NCBI GenBank assembly: GCA_004009845.1
Contig: RMBW01000019.1
Span: forward strand, 339,768-403,767
DNA from: Davidsoniella eucalypti
Lineage: Eukaryota > Ascomycota > Sordariomycetes > Microascales > Ceratocystidaceae
Direction: 5' to 3'
DNA length: 64,000 nt
A program made the translations under genes and the position numbers. How positions within the stretch are numbered: position 1 is the first letter of the stretch; each line of letters starts with the position of its first letter. The notes below the pieces were generated by a model. It ran no database searches and was not told the DNA's origin. It worked only from the letters and a program-made list of their open reading frames with translations. Below, piece after piece: positions 11,004 to 21,412 of the stretch.

Positions 11004-14000
11004 ATGAAGTACTCAGTTGGCCTTCTTGGCCTGGCTTCTGTCGCTTCGGCAGGTGGCTGGGGCTCTTCGAACTCTGGCTCTGGCTCTGGTCCTGGATCGG
11101 GCTCCGGATCAGACTGGGGCTCTGGCTCTGGCGATACTACGTCGGTTCGTACGGCTACGACCTATGAGACTACCAGTATTTGCCCTATCACGTCGACGGT
11201 GACTACCGGCGGAACGTAAGTTCGTAATGGTGAACTAGATATAGTTTGTTAGCTGACTCATTCGTCGTTTTAGTACCAAGATTCTGACCACTCTGGCCAC
11301 GTCGACCATCACCGTCACCGAAGATTGCCATGGCGAGTGTGTCGGCCAAACCGTGACTGTGAGCGGCAGTGATGTTACTGTTGCCGCTACAACAGAGGTT
11401 GATATCACCTATGTGAGCTACTTTTTCCCTTTTCCCAGGAGTATCCCACTGTAGACTAGTTGCTAACCTCAGAGGACCATATAGACTACGGTCTGCCCCG
11501 TTACTGAGACTATCACGGAGGGCGGCTCGACGGTGACCAACACCTTCACTACCACCTCGGCCGTGGTTACCAAGGTGCCCACCACCATCTACGAGACCGT
11601 CACGGCTCCTGATGTCACCGGCTTCACTGCCTTTGACACTGTCCTGACCACGTACACCAGCACGGTGCCTGTAGTCGAGACCACCGTGATTGGCGGCAAC
11701 ACTGTCACTGCTACCTACCAGGTGACGTCGACTATCGTGACCGAGGTTCCCGTGACCCGTGTCGTGACCAGTCAAGGCCCGGATCTCACTGAGGGTGTCA
11801 CCGCCTGGGCTACCGTCACTGAGACTCAGCCTGTGCCTGTCACGTCGACCCGTGTGCTCAACGGCTCTACTTCGTACACTACCTGGACTGACTACACCAC
11901 CGTAACTTTGACTGTGCCCGTCACCGAAGTTGTCACCAGCCAAGGCCCTGATGTCACTGAGGGTGTTACCCAGTGGCAGACTATCACGACTACAGATGGA
12001 TTCACTGTCACTGATACCACTGTCATCAACGGCGAGACTATCTATACCACCTTTGTCGATTATGCCACTGAGACTCTGACCGTAGCCGTCACTGAAGTCG
12101 TCACTAGCCATGGCCCTGGAGCTACCGAGGGAGTCACATATTGGCAGACGGTGACTTCGACACAGGAGGTTCCCGTTGTGGAAACTACTGTCGTCGATGG
12201 CGAGACTGTCTTCACCACCTTCTACGACTACTCGACTGCTGTTGTTACCATCCCATACACGGTGATTGTGACTTCGGATGGCCCTGATGTGACCTCTGTC
12301 GTCAGTGAGTTCGACACTGTGACTCTAACCCAGGATATCGCTGTTACTTCCTACACTGTTGAGAACGGCGAGACCGTGTACACCACCTTCTTTGACCACG
12401 TGACCGTTGAGACTACTATTCCTCACACCGTCGTCGTCACCTCTGAGGGTCCTGATGTGACTTCTGTAGTCAGCCAGTTCGACACCATCACCCAGACTGC
12501 TGAGGACACCGTTACCGCTACCACTGTTGTTGCCGGCGAGACTGTCCTGACAACCTTCGTCCAGCAGATCACTGAAGTCCTGACCATCCCCCATACCGTG
12601 CTGGTGACCTCTGAAGGCCCTGATATCACCAACATTGTCAGTCAGTTCGACACTATCTTCCAGACCGCCGAGGACACTGTCACAGCCACGACCGTGATTG
12701 CTGGTGAGACTGTCACCACCACGTTTGTCCAGCAAGTCACTCAGGTGCTAACCGTGCCTCACACTGTTCTGGTGACTTCGGAGGGTCCTGATGTGACTGC
12801 CACCGTCTCTACTGTTGCTTTCACCACGCTGACTGACTCTGTGGCTTTTACGGAGACCACGCTGGTTGGTGGAGAGACTGTGACTCTTACGCAGACTGCT
12901 GTTCAGACTATTGTTACCAGTGTTGGCGAGACTGTTGTTGTTACTGAGTCTGGTCCCGATGTCACTGCCACTGAGGTTGTTGGCGGAACTACCTTTTTGA
13001 CTTCTGTTGCTGCTACTACTGTGACTCGAGGTGGCAATGGAAGCACTGTCACCATCACCCAGACTGCTGTCGAGACTGACGTAACCTTCATCGGTAGCAC
13101 TGTCGTCGTCACCGAATCCGGCGCCGATGTCACGGCCACTGAGGTTGTTGGCGGCACCACTTTCCTAACTTCTGTTGCTCCCACTACTATCACCCAGGGC
13201 GGTAATGGAAGCACTGTCACTATCACCCAGACCGCTGTCCAGACCGAAGTGACCTTCATTGGCAGTACCGTGACTGTCACCGGTCCCGGAGCTGACGTCA
13301 CTGCTACCGAGACTGTTGGCGGAACCACCTTCCTGACTTCTGTCGCTGCTACCACCGTCACCCAGGGCGGAAACGGAAGCACCGTGACCGTTACACAAAC
13401 TGCTGTTCAGACTGGCATCACCACCATCGGCGCCACCGTCACCGTGACCGAGTCCGGCCCCGGCGCCACCGCTACCGTAACCGTGGAGGGCACCACCTAT
13501 GAGACCACTCTCGTTCCCACGACGGTCACAGAGGGCGGAAACGGCAGCACTGTCACGCTGACTGCTACCCACCTGTCGACTGCTAAGACCTCGGTTCCTA
13601 CCACCGTCACCAGCTACGTTTCTGTTGGCACTACCGTGACCGTGTCGACCGACATCGTGACCACCACCACATGCCTCGTCGCCACAACCACCACTCTCTC
13701 CGGCTCCGCCGTAGCCACCGTTTACTCCACCGCTACATCCACGCTAACCTACGCCAAGTCCACTACCTACACCGCCTACGAGTCATCCACCGTGACGGAG
13801 ACCGTCGTAGCTACCGTTACCGGTGGCTGGGGTAGCTACGTCTTGACAAGCACGGCTCCCCCCGTCGTCAAGACTGTGACCACCACCTGCTACGGTAGCG
13901 CCACTGACTTCGCTGAGACTTCGTGGGCTGTGGTTACCCCGGCTAGCACCACCTTTGTCACCTACACGGCTCACACTTCTTCGTCTTCTGCGGCTTGGGG

Positions 14001-14313
14001 CTACAGTAGTGGCAGTGATGGCTGGCGCTATAAGCGTGATGCCTCGGAGACCCATGCGGCCTCGTCGAGCACTGAGACCTCGTATGTTAGCAGCACTTTG
14101 ACTGCTACTTCCACTGCTGTTGCCACGGGATCTAGCTCGGCTTCTGGCCCAGCTTCTACTTCTGGTTCTGCCTCAGGAACAGGAACTGCCTCTGCTTCGG
14201 GCTCTGCTTCTGCTTCGCAGTCTCGCTCTTCCACCATTGCCAGCTCTGCTGGTTCCCTCAAGCCTGCCTTCTGTATGCTTGTTGCCGGTATTCTTGCTGC
14301 AGCTCTCCTCTGA
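11004..14313 (+). CDS. GPI-anchored Thr/Val-rich tandem-repeat cell-surface protein
   Basis: Three exons (11004-11215, 11274-11412, 11485-14313) encode 1059 aa. Both introns are GT-AG; the second has a perfect TGCTAAC branch site. A signal peptide is clear (MKYSVGLLGLASVASA, then Gly/Ser-rich). A short Cys-containing part follows (CPITSTVTT, EDCHGECVGQT, TTVCPVTET). Next come about twelve tandem 56-aa repeats (11575-13593), a Thr-rich segment, a Ser/Ala stalk and a C-terminal hydrophobic tail after SSAGS that fits a GPI signal. NGS sequons recur in the last four repeats. A Lys-Arg pair at about 14032-14037 lies between the repeats and the stalk and could be a Kex2 site. The architecture matches fungal adhesin/wall mannoproteins; the ligand is unknown. 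Repeat DNA makes length variation likely. Confidence 0.88.
11575..13593 (+). repeat. Tandem array of twelve 168-bp coding repeats
   Basis: Unit 0 (11575-11745) is 57 codons. Eleven further units of exactly 56 codons run from 11746 to 13593 without interruption. Units 1-7 carry a VTS-x-GPDVT core and an ETxxTTF-type element. Units 8-11 carry VTESGPDVTATE, GGTTFLTSVA and GGNGSTVTITQTAV. Units within each subset are more alike than between subsets, suggesting two rounds of local amplification or gene conversion. Confidence 0.85.
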
Positions 14314-15125
14314 AGCAATGAATGAGTGAAAGCCCATATAGAGAATGAAAATCAAACATGTTGTTGGGTTGTCTTCATCTAGCAGTACCATCAAGGTCTA
14401 GACAAAGATATAGATTTTTCCAAAAGATGATTAAACGATCGCACTAGAAAAGCCTTCTTCTCGAAGCTGAGGCATCCTTCAATCTTGGTAAATAGAATTG
14501 CTCTGAAAACGAGCCGTTTCTTTATTTACCATCACCACGCTCTTTTCCTTTTTTCTTTTTCTCTCCTGCCAAACCCTAACCCGAGTCTAGTCTGTCTATC
14601 CTTTTTTCTTTGCTATGACCTTAATTTCTCATTCATAGCATCAAATGTTTCTTTTATCTCTGTACTTTTCCTTCTTTACATTCATTCAGTATATTGTTTC
14701 CTTTTTTCCCTCATGATAGTTTATCACTTCTGCTCAAATATTCTCTTCATTACTTTCATTCACCAACGATCTAGTTTTCATATATTTATATTAGCCTTCT
14801 TTATTTGTCGTTGCATTTCTATCCTTCGACATTTATCGAGCTCTAGACATTAGTATAAAGATAGCTATACAATAAAACTTTTCTATTTCACAATATGACT
14901 TGATATATGGTAAATGTGGTGGTAATAATCATGGTAGTAAATAAGTACGTAGTATCTCATGATAGAAAAAGTACACGCCGTTTCGGCAACATAAATAATA
15001 AAAACATGGCTTTATCTTTAGCCTTCTTGTGCCTCTTTCCTCTCTATACTTGTCAAAGAGGGCATCTTTCTTACACATTCCTAGACAGCCTAATTCTCGC
15101 CTCTCTTCACATTTGATATGCGGAT
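14314..15125. other. Convergent intergenic region
   Basis: This lies between the 3' ends of the GPI-protein gene and LEU2. It is T-rich on the plus strand (14510-14850) and A/T-rich throughout, with no gene seen. The longest open frame (14485-14853) is low-complexity Phe/Ser/His-rich and unlikely to be real. Confidence 0.5.
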
Positions 15126-16778
15126 TTACTGGGACAGAATCTTGGCTAGCTCAGCAATGACAGCGTCACCCATCTCCTTAGTGCCAACAGAACCGCCCAG
15201 ATCCTTAGTACGGACACCGTTGTCTAGGGCACGCTTGACGGCCTCCTCAACGGCGTTAGCCTCATCAGCCAAGTTCAGCGAGAATCGCAGCATCATGGCG
15301 ACCGACAGAATGGTACCGATGGGGTTGACAATGCCCTTGCCGGAGATATCGGGAGCAGAACCTATAAAACATCTGATTAGTTATCTGTTTTTCTACACAA
15401 CAGCTACCGGAGGTATAGAAAGGCAAAAAAGATATGAAACTTACCATGAATAGGCTCGTAGATACCATTACACTTGCTCTTGCCATCGGGAATACCGCTG
15501 AGACTAGCACTAGGAAGCAGACCGATGGAACCGGGAATAACACTGGCCTCATCAGAGATGATGTCACCGAAGAGATTGCTAGTGACAACAACACCGTTCA
15601 GAGCAGGGGGGTTCTTGACCAGAATCATAGCCGCGCTGTCGATCAGCTGGTGCTGAAGCTTCAGGGTGGGGAACTCTTTCTCGAAGACCTCAGTGACGAC
15701 CTTGCGCCATAGACGGCTAGTAGCCAGCACATTAGCCTTGTCCAACGACCAAACATTGGTGTCACCACGGCGCAGAGCCAGGTAGCCAGCCAGACGAGCA
15801 ATACGCTCGACCTCAGCGCGCGAGTAAGGCTCGTTATCCCAAGCCAGACCATCGCCAGTATCCTCCTTGCGGTCGCCAAAGTAGATACCGCCAGTCAGCT
15901 CACGCACAATCAGCATATCGGTGCCCTTGCACACCTCAGCCTTCAAAGGCGAGTACTCGACCAGAGCTTCGGAGGCGAAGCTGCAGGGACGAAGGTTGCC
16001 GTAGGTACCCATCTCCTTGCGGATGCGTAGGATGCCCTGCTCGGGGCGGACGGCGCCAGTGCCCCATTCGGGACCGCCGATGGCACCGAGAAGAACGGCG
16101 TCGGCAGCCTTGGCGGCGGCAAGGGCCTCGTCGGTAAGGGGGGTGCCGTGGGCATCGATGGAGCACTACAGCGGATATGAAGATGCCCTGTTAGAGGGAA
16201 GCTCTGGGGAAACACAAAGAGGTAAAATAGCAACTTACACCACCCATCAGGTGATCCTGCAGGTTGAACTTGATGGGGCGGGCAGCCTCTAGAGCCTTGA
16301 GAACCTGATTCGACGATCACAGAAGCGACTCGTTAGTTTCACGTGTTCTTAAATTTGGGCTTCGCGATAACTGGACGTCGATCCAGCAAGATTAGAGGGC
16401 CCAAAACCGAAAGCCGACTTCCATCGGCAGAAGCGAAGACCGGCGCACAGCTATGCGCAGCTTATACAACCGGATAGCCACTAGATAACGGCTTCGACTC
16501 GTCGAATAATATGTAGAGAACGGGCTTATCGTACCTTGACACCCTCGGCAACACACTATCAACATAGTTACACAGTTAGTATCGATATCAACGAATCTAG
16601 ACGTTATGGCAAGCTTCAGCAGTCGTCAAAGCACCCAGAATATGGACTCCGGTGGCCGCTGGGACATGGTTGTTTGCAGTGCTATTGGTTATCTCCAGGT
16701 ACCGAGAATTAAGGAAATAAAACGAACCTCAGGACCGCTGTGGTCACCACCAAACACGACAATGTTGAACTCAGACAT
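15126..16778 (-). CDS. LEU2: 3-isopropylmalate dehydrogenase
   Basis: Catalyses the NAD-dependent oxidative decarboxylation of 3-isopropylmalate in leucine synthesis, normally in the cytosol of fungi. Five exons on the minus strand (16778-16728, 16555-16535, 16304-16239, 16165-15445, 15361-15126) give 364 aa, the usual family length. The N-terminus MSEFNIVVFGGDHSGPE, ARP..K.., GAIGGPEWGTG, VRPEQGILRIRKE, RELTGGIYFG, SLDKANVL, SNLFGDIISDEA and NGIYEPIHGSAPDISGKG cover substrate, Mg2+ and NAD sites. Exon 2 is only 21 nt (CVAEGVK) and is needed to join GPE to VLKALE. The first intron has a weak donor (GTTCGT). All joins keep frame. The usual Val after GPE is Cys here. Confidence 0.95.
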
Positions 16779-18099
16779 GACGACCTATGTGATTTTTAGT
16801 GTGTTTTAGGAAGAAAAGAGATAGTGATTCGAACACAATCGAAAAGGAGACGTCGTTTTGATAGGAAGAAAGTAAGAAATAAACAAGATAAAAAAGTCAA
16901 AAAGTCAAAATCCACAGTTTTACTCTTGCAGCTCTCCAAAACAGCAGTTGCTACTATAGTAGGCATTTTCAGGCTGTGTGTGTTTTTTGCGGAGCGTTCA
17001 GTCGTTTTTCCCGATGTAGTATTTTCACGCTCTAGAACAAATCACATAGGAGAACAAATGAAAAAAACGGCGTTAAAGTGCTCCGATTCACGCATTTACA
17101 ATTAGAGGTTACATACTGTCTATCTACAGGATATGTTCAAGCGAGTTTACAGTCATTATTTTCAAGAACGAATAATTCGTATGATCGCTGCAATACGATG
17201 TTTCTGATAGTACTATCATATACAGAGAGTATGCATCGTCGGGTCACGTGAGTATGTCCAACAATTAGATTTTCGATATATATCTACTATCTCTCTTAGT
17301 CGATTTAGACAATCGAAACTTGATTTTCAATTGCCCCAGTTTCCAAATCAGCAACTGCATTGTCTCCAATTGATCATAAAGCACAGCTATAATATCGCCT
17401 TGACTAATGACCCCGCCATTCCGAAGTCGGACCCATCCGGTCAACGGAGAAATATAGATACTTGCAAATATAATGCCATTATCGCATCTAGGAATCGGAA
17501 CTTATCTTTCGTACTCATAATTCATAGAAACTACTAGATTGTCAGCTATATTTAGTAATGAATTGTCGGTTCATGTGAATCGTTATTGAAATACTCGAAA
17601 TATTTTCTATGCTTACTACTACCACCTCCCTCATTCATACAATCGATTCATTGTAAAAACTGACATCTCCGCATTACTCTGTACCATTCACTCATAAAGG
17701 GTTCTCCTCATACCTCATTCCTCATGATGTCACTTCTGGAGCCCTTTCATATCATATATACAACGAAAACAACAACAAAAAGAATGAAGCAAAAGACGTA
17801 AAGACATAATGATACCCGTCAAGCGAAACCCTCGATCAAGAACATATAAGAGAAACATAGAAAGTAGAAACCAACCAAGTCGCTGTCGTGATTTGATGCC
17901 AATGCTGATGCTATGCGTGGCGGAGTTTGGCCAAGATACAAAACAAAAAAAGAAAGAAAGAAACAAAGAACGTCAGAAAAGGGATAAAGACAAATAGAAA
18001 CTAATGTCCCGATAAAGACTATAATGTGAAGATAGGAATCGTGACTCGGGATCATATATACTTCAATGGTATATATGTATACACCAGGTCTTTGGTGAA
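16779..18099. other. LEU2 upstream region
   Basis: AT-rich noncoding sequence of 1.3 kb. It contains a TCACGTGA E-box at 17244-17251, listed separately. No convincing Leu3-type CCGG-N2-CCGG site was seen, and no protein gene. Confidence 0.5.
17244..17251. promoter_or_regulatory. TCACGTGA E-box upstream of LEU2
   Basis: A perfect palindromic bHLH/Cbf1-type site about 470 bp upstream of the LEU2 start codon. Whether it is used is unknown. Confidence 0.35.
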
Positions 18100-21000
18100 C
18101 TACCGGAACCCAGTAGGAATGATCGGTGATTTCTTAAGCGGCTTGGCGATACAAAAACCGCAGATAAATACCGGTGGTCTGTTCTGGGCGGACGTATTGG
18201 TGCATTTCCCATGCAGCCAATTTTGGCACGAGTTGCTAATGAGCCAATGCAATAGTCAGTGATGACATTCTCGTAGACTTTCTTGTAATAGCTTGCGAGA
18301 TGAAAACTTACCAGTTGATCAAAAACATATCCTCCATCAACTCGCCGCTATTTTGGTGGCAAACACATCGAATTCTGTTCTCTGGCCGTGCAAGAGAAGT
18401 ACTAGGTGTTGCATTCTTGACTTCTGTGCTGTTAGAAGGCACTGAGGCTTCTGGGGCGGGTACAGTTCGCGACTTTCCAGCGGAAGCTCTTTTTGGTGGT
18501 TGGAGTACAGGCGCGGTTCCTTTAAGACTCACTCCGCCATTTTTGTTTGCATTCTTTTTAGTCGTATTTCTCTTAGTTTTCGGTCCAGTGTTCTTCGCAG
18601 TTGATCCAGTCGCAGTCGTGGCAACAGTGCTAGATGCAGTGGTAGCAGTTGGTCCAGTACTACTGGCAGCCACATCAGATTTTGCCTCTGCCGCCTTTTC
18701 GATCGACTGTCGTTGTCTACTTTCTCTGACTTTAAGAAGTTCACGCATTGCATCGCCATCTCGGTTTCCTAAATTTGGTTTTTCCTTACTGGGACCAGCT
18801 ATCGTGGATGACAAGTTGTCAGTAGTGACATCTCCACTAAGTGGTGAATGATGAGTAACACTGTTGTTTAGATCTGATAGCGTGACATGCGTACTACTTG
18901 GTGTGATACTACGATCACTAGCCGTCTTCTTGGAGCTATGACTAAAGATTGATCCTACTGGCTTACGAGGATCAGGCAACGCAAATGATCCATTGCGGCT
19001 AGGGATGATAATAGGCTCATCGTCACTTGATGAATCATCGTGGTCAGCTGGACTATAGCTACGCGAGCGGCGGTCCATCTCCCGTGACGCCAACCGACGA
19101 GGCACATTCTGCACCGATGGTACAGGGAGTGCCTCAGCATGGGCTCGACCCAGTGCATCAATTACAAATTTCACCGAGGGACTAGAGGGGCGAGATCGAG
19201 GTATATTCGCGGCCTTCTCTGGGATAGACGCTAACTGAGCCAGTCTATGGGTCTTGGCGGGAGACATGCGGCCAGTTGATGCAGACCTCCCAGCCATAGG
19301 CGGCCTTGGAGCATTGATACCGGAGCCACTGACGCCTGGAGACTGAGGACGGATAGCGGGTGCTAGTGTAGGCAGAGCAGCAGGCCGAGCAAGGTTACGT
19401 TTGCTACGAGCATCACTCGAGCTTCTCTGAAGCGTAGGCTTGCCTCCTTTTGTGCCTGGTCCGGAGCTAGATTTGGCGTTGCTTTTGTTCTCCTTGTGGC
19501 TAGAAGATCTAGACAGTCCATGTGAAGGGCCATTCCCAGTCAACGTTTGCGGATCCGTGAGCGCAACACTAGTATCGGCAGGCAATCCCCCCAGATATGA
19601 AGGCTGAGATGAGATTGGCAGAAAGCCGTTATTGGCAATGGTCGTGCTGCTTGCTGAAGAAGGTGGAACTAGGGTCGGAGGAGGCTGGGAGTAAAGGAGG
19701 CCAGGATTGACAGCGGGCGAATTGGCCATACTAAATGCACCAGCCGACATTGGAGGGGAGAAGGCGGGAGACATAGTAGATGACATTCCAGATGCTCCGA
19801 TTCCAATTCCGTTGCCACTGGTATCAATCTTGGGTGGTTTGGCCGCCAAGGGTCGCTCGCGCTTAGCGGGGGCAGCCGATGCCGATGCCGTTGCGTTTGC
19901 TCGGGCATGTTGCTGCAACTGCTGGGGGCTTCCTGCCGGCAAAGGAAGAGATAGCGATGATGCTGTTGCCATGGAATGGCTGTTGAACATCCGCGTATCT
20001 GGTTGCGAATTCCACTCATAGTTCATGAGAACTTGTTCGTTTGACATGAGAGAGTTGTGCATCATCGGCTGTTGGGGCTGTCTCTGTAGTTGCTGATTCT
20101 GTTGGTGTAAATGCATCTGTTGCGACTGCTGTTGTTGATGCTGTGGCTGCTGTTGCTGTTGATATTGTTGCTGTTGCTGTTGCTGCAATTGCTGTTGTTG
20201 CATGCCCGAAATACCATGGTGTTGCTGCTGTTGCTGTTGCTGAAGCTGTAGTTGCTGTTGAAACAACTGAACGTCGTCGGCAGTAAAGTCGATATCCATG
20301 GGCAAAGGCATGCTTGCATCCCAGAAAGATGTCCCGCCCCCAGCAGGAGCTGAAATCGAATAGCCATACATGTCTTGGCCTGGATGTATGAAGCTCGACA
20401 TGTCTGGTTGAGCGCCGCTCGCAAAGTCGGCATAGCCAAAAGTCTGGTCATTTTGCATAGTGTCGTGTGCCTTCCGTCGTCCCTTGTGCTTGGATGGTGG
20501 TGGAGTGGCTGTCTGTATGGTCTCAATGCCGGCTTCTGACTTGGTCTTGATAGCAAGAGTTATAGGTGTCGTTGTAGTATCGGTGATGCTACCCTCTGTT
20601 TTCTCGTCTAGATCGCCGGCGGTGGTGTTGCGCTTGCCACAAACACGTTTCGCTTGTCTAGGCGACTGGGTGACAGCAGGATGAGAACCGAAACTGGCAG
20701 TGTCTGTACTGCCGCTGTTATCAGTACTGTAGTGGCTAGTATTGTTACTATCGTTGTTGGAAGCTAGAGTCGCAAATTGAGCCCATGGACTAGGCGTGGA
20801 CGGCAGTCTGACGAGAGGAACCTGCGGCTCGGAGGTGAAATGATTGGCATGGGACGCAATTTCGGCAGCGAATGTACTAATGGAGAGCCGGCGCTTGGCC
20901 GAAAGCGAGGCCGAAAGTGGTGGCGGCACGGACGACACTGTCGAGTTTAAAGGTATGCGAGATGTCGGGTCCGATGCTACGGCGGCGGCCGTGAAGTTGG

Positions 21001-21412
21001 AGGAAAAGGCCTCAAGACCAGGAGACTTAATCGCGGACTCCAGTATCAGCAACTCGTCTGTGAACCGAGGGGTCCAGACAGGCGCGGGGTCGTGATCGGC
21101 AACTGTTGAGATATCGGCAGAAACAAGGTCAGGCTCGTCGGTGGGCGGTACGGCAAACTTGGGATCGATATCAAATAACGGGCTTGGGGTCGATGTTTCG
21201 GAGGGAGATTGCGTGGGTGTAGATAGTTGTATGTGAGGACTGAAGCCGAGGGTTTGAGCGTTAGAATAAGCAAATGATAGGCGAACCAAATAAAAATAGA
21301 GAAGCCAACAAGACGGCAGGCTACATATACATGCATGGAGCAGCAGTAGTTGTAAACAAAAATGGTATACTAGCAGTATGTATACAGATGCGATATGTCT
21401 GTGCGAAGCCAA
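18100..21412 (-). CDS. Poly-Q PHD-finger protein, probable chromatin/transcription regulator
   Basis: The large exon (21412 or lower to 18312) ends in RIRCVCHQNSGELMEDMFLIN. A 76-nt intron (18311-18236, GTAAGT...TTAG) joins to exon 18235-18100, which adds C-N-S-C-Q-N-W-L-H-G-K-C and F-I-C-G-F-C. Together these form a full C4HC3 PHD finger (C-x-C, C-x2-C, H-x2-C, C-x2-C) at the extreme C-terminus. PHD fingers read histone tails in the nucleus. The middle has a long Gln-rich tract (about 20060-20275); most of the rest is Ser/Pro-rich and disordered, with basic patches. With the ATG at 21412 the protein is 1078 aa, but its first 57 residues are hydrophobic and odd. A CTAAC...TTCAG acceptor at 21240 suggests the true start is in an upstream exon, possibly an 11-nt exon at 22445-22435. 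Confidence 0.8.
20060..20275 (-). repeat. CAG/CAA repeat tract encoding poly-Gln
   Basis: On the minus strand this is a run of CAA/CAG codons with occasional Leu, His, Met and Tyr. It is a mixed-codon glutamine tract of the kind common in fungal transcription regulators and prone to length change. Confidence 0.85.

Noticed and set aside
10636..11007. 123-codon ORF overlapping the GPI-protein start
   Set aside because: It lies in the leader, overlaps the true ATG out of frame, and has no recognisable features.
11203..12111. 302-codon minus-strand ORF inside the repeat gene
   Set aside because: Antisense shadow of the repetitive Thr/Val codons; the plus-strand protein has a signal peptide, introns and a GPI tail.
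14485..14853. 122-codon plus-strand ORF after the GPI-protein gene
   Set aside because: Phe/Ser/His low-complexity product of T-rich DNA, with no domain or codon signal.
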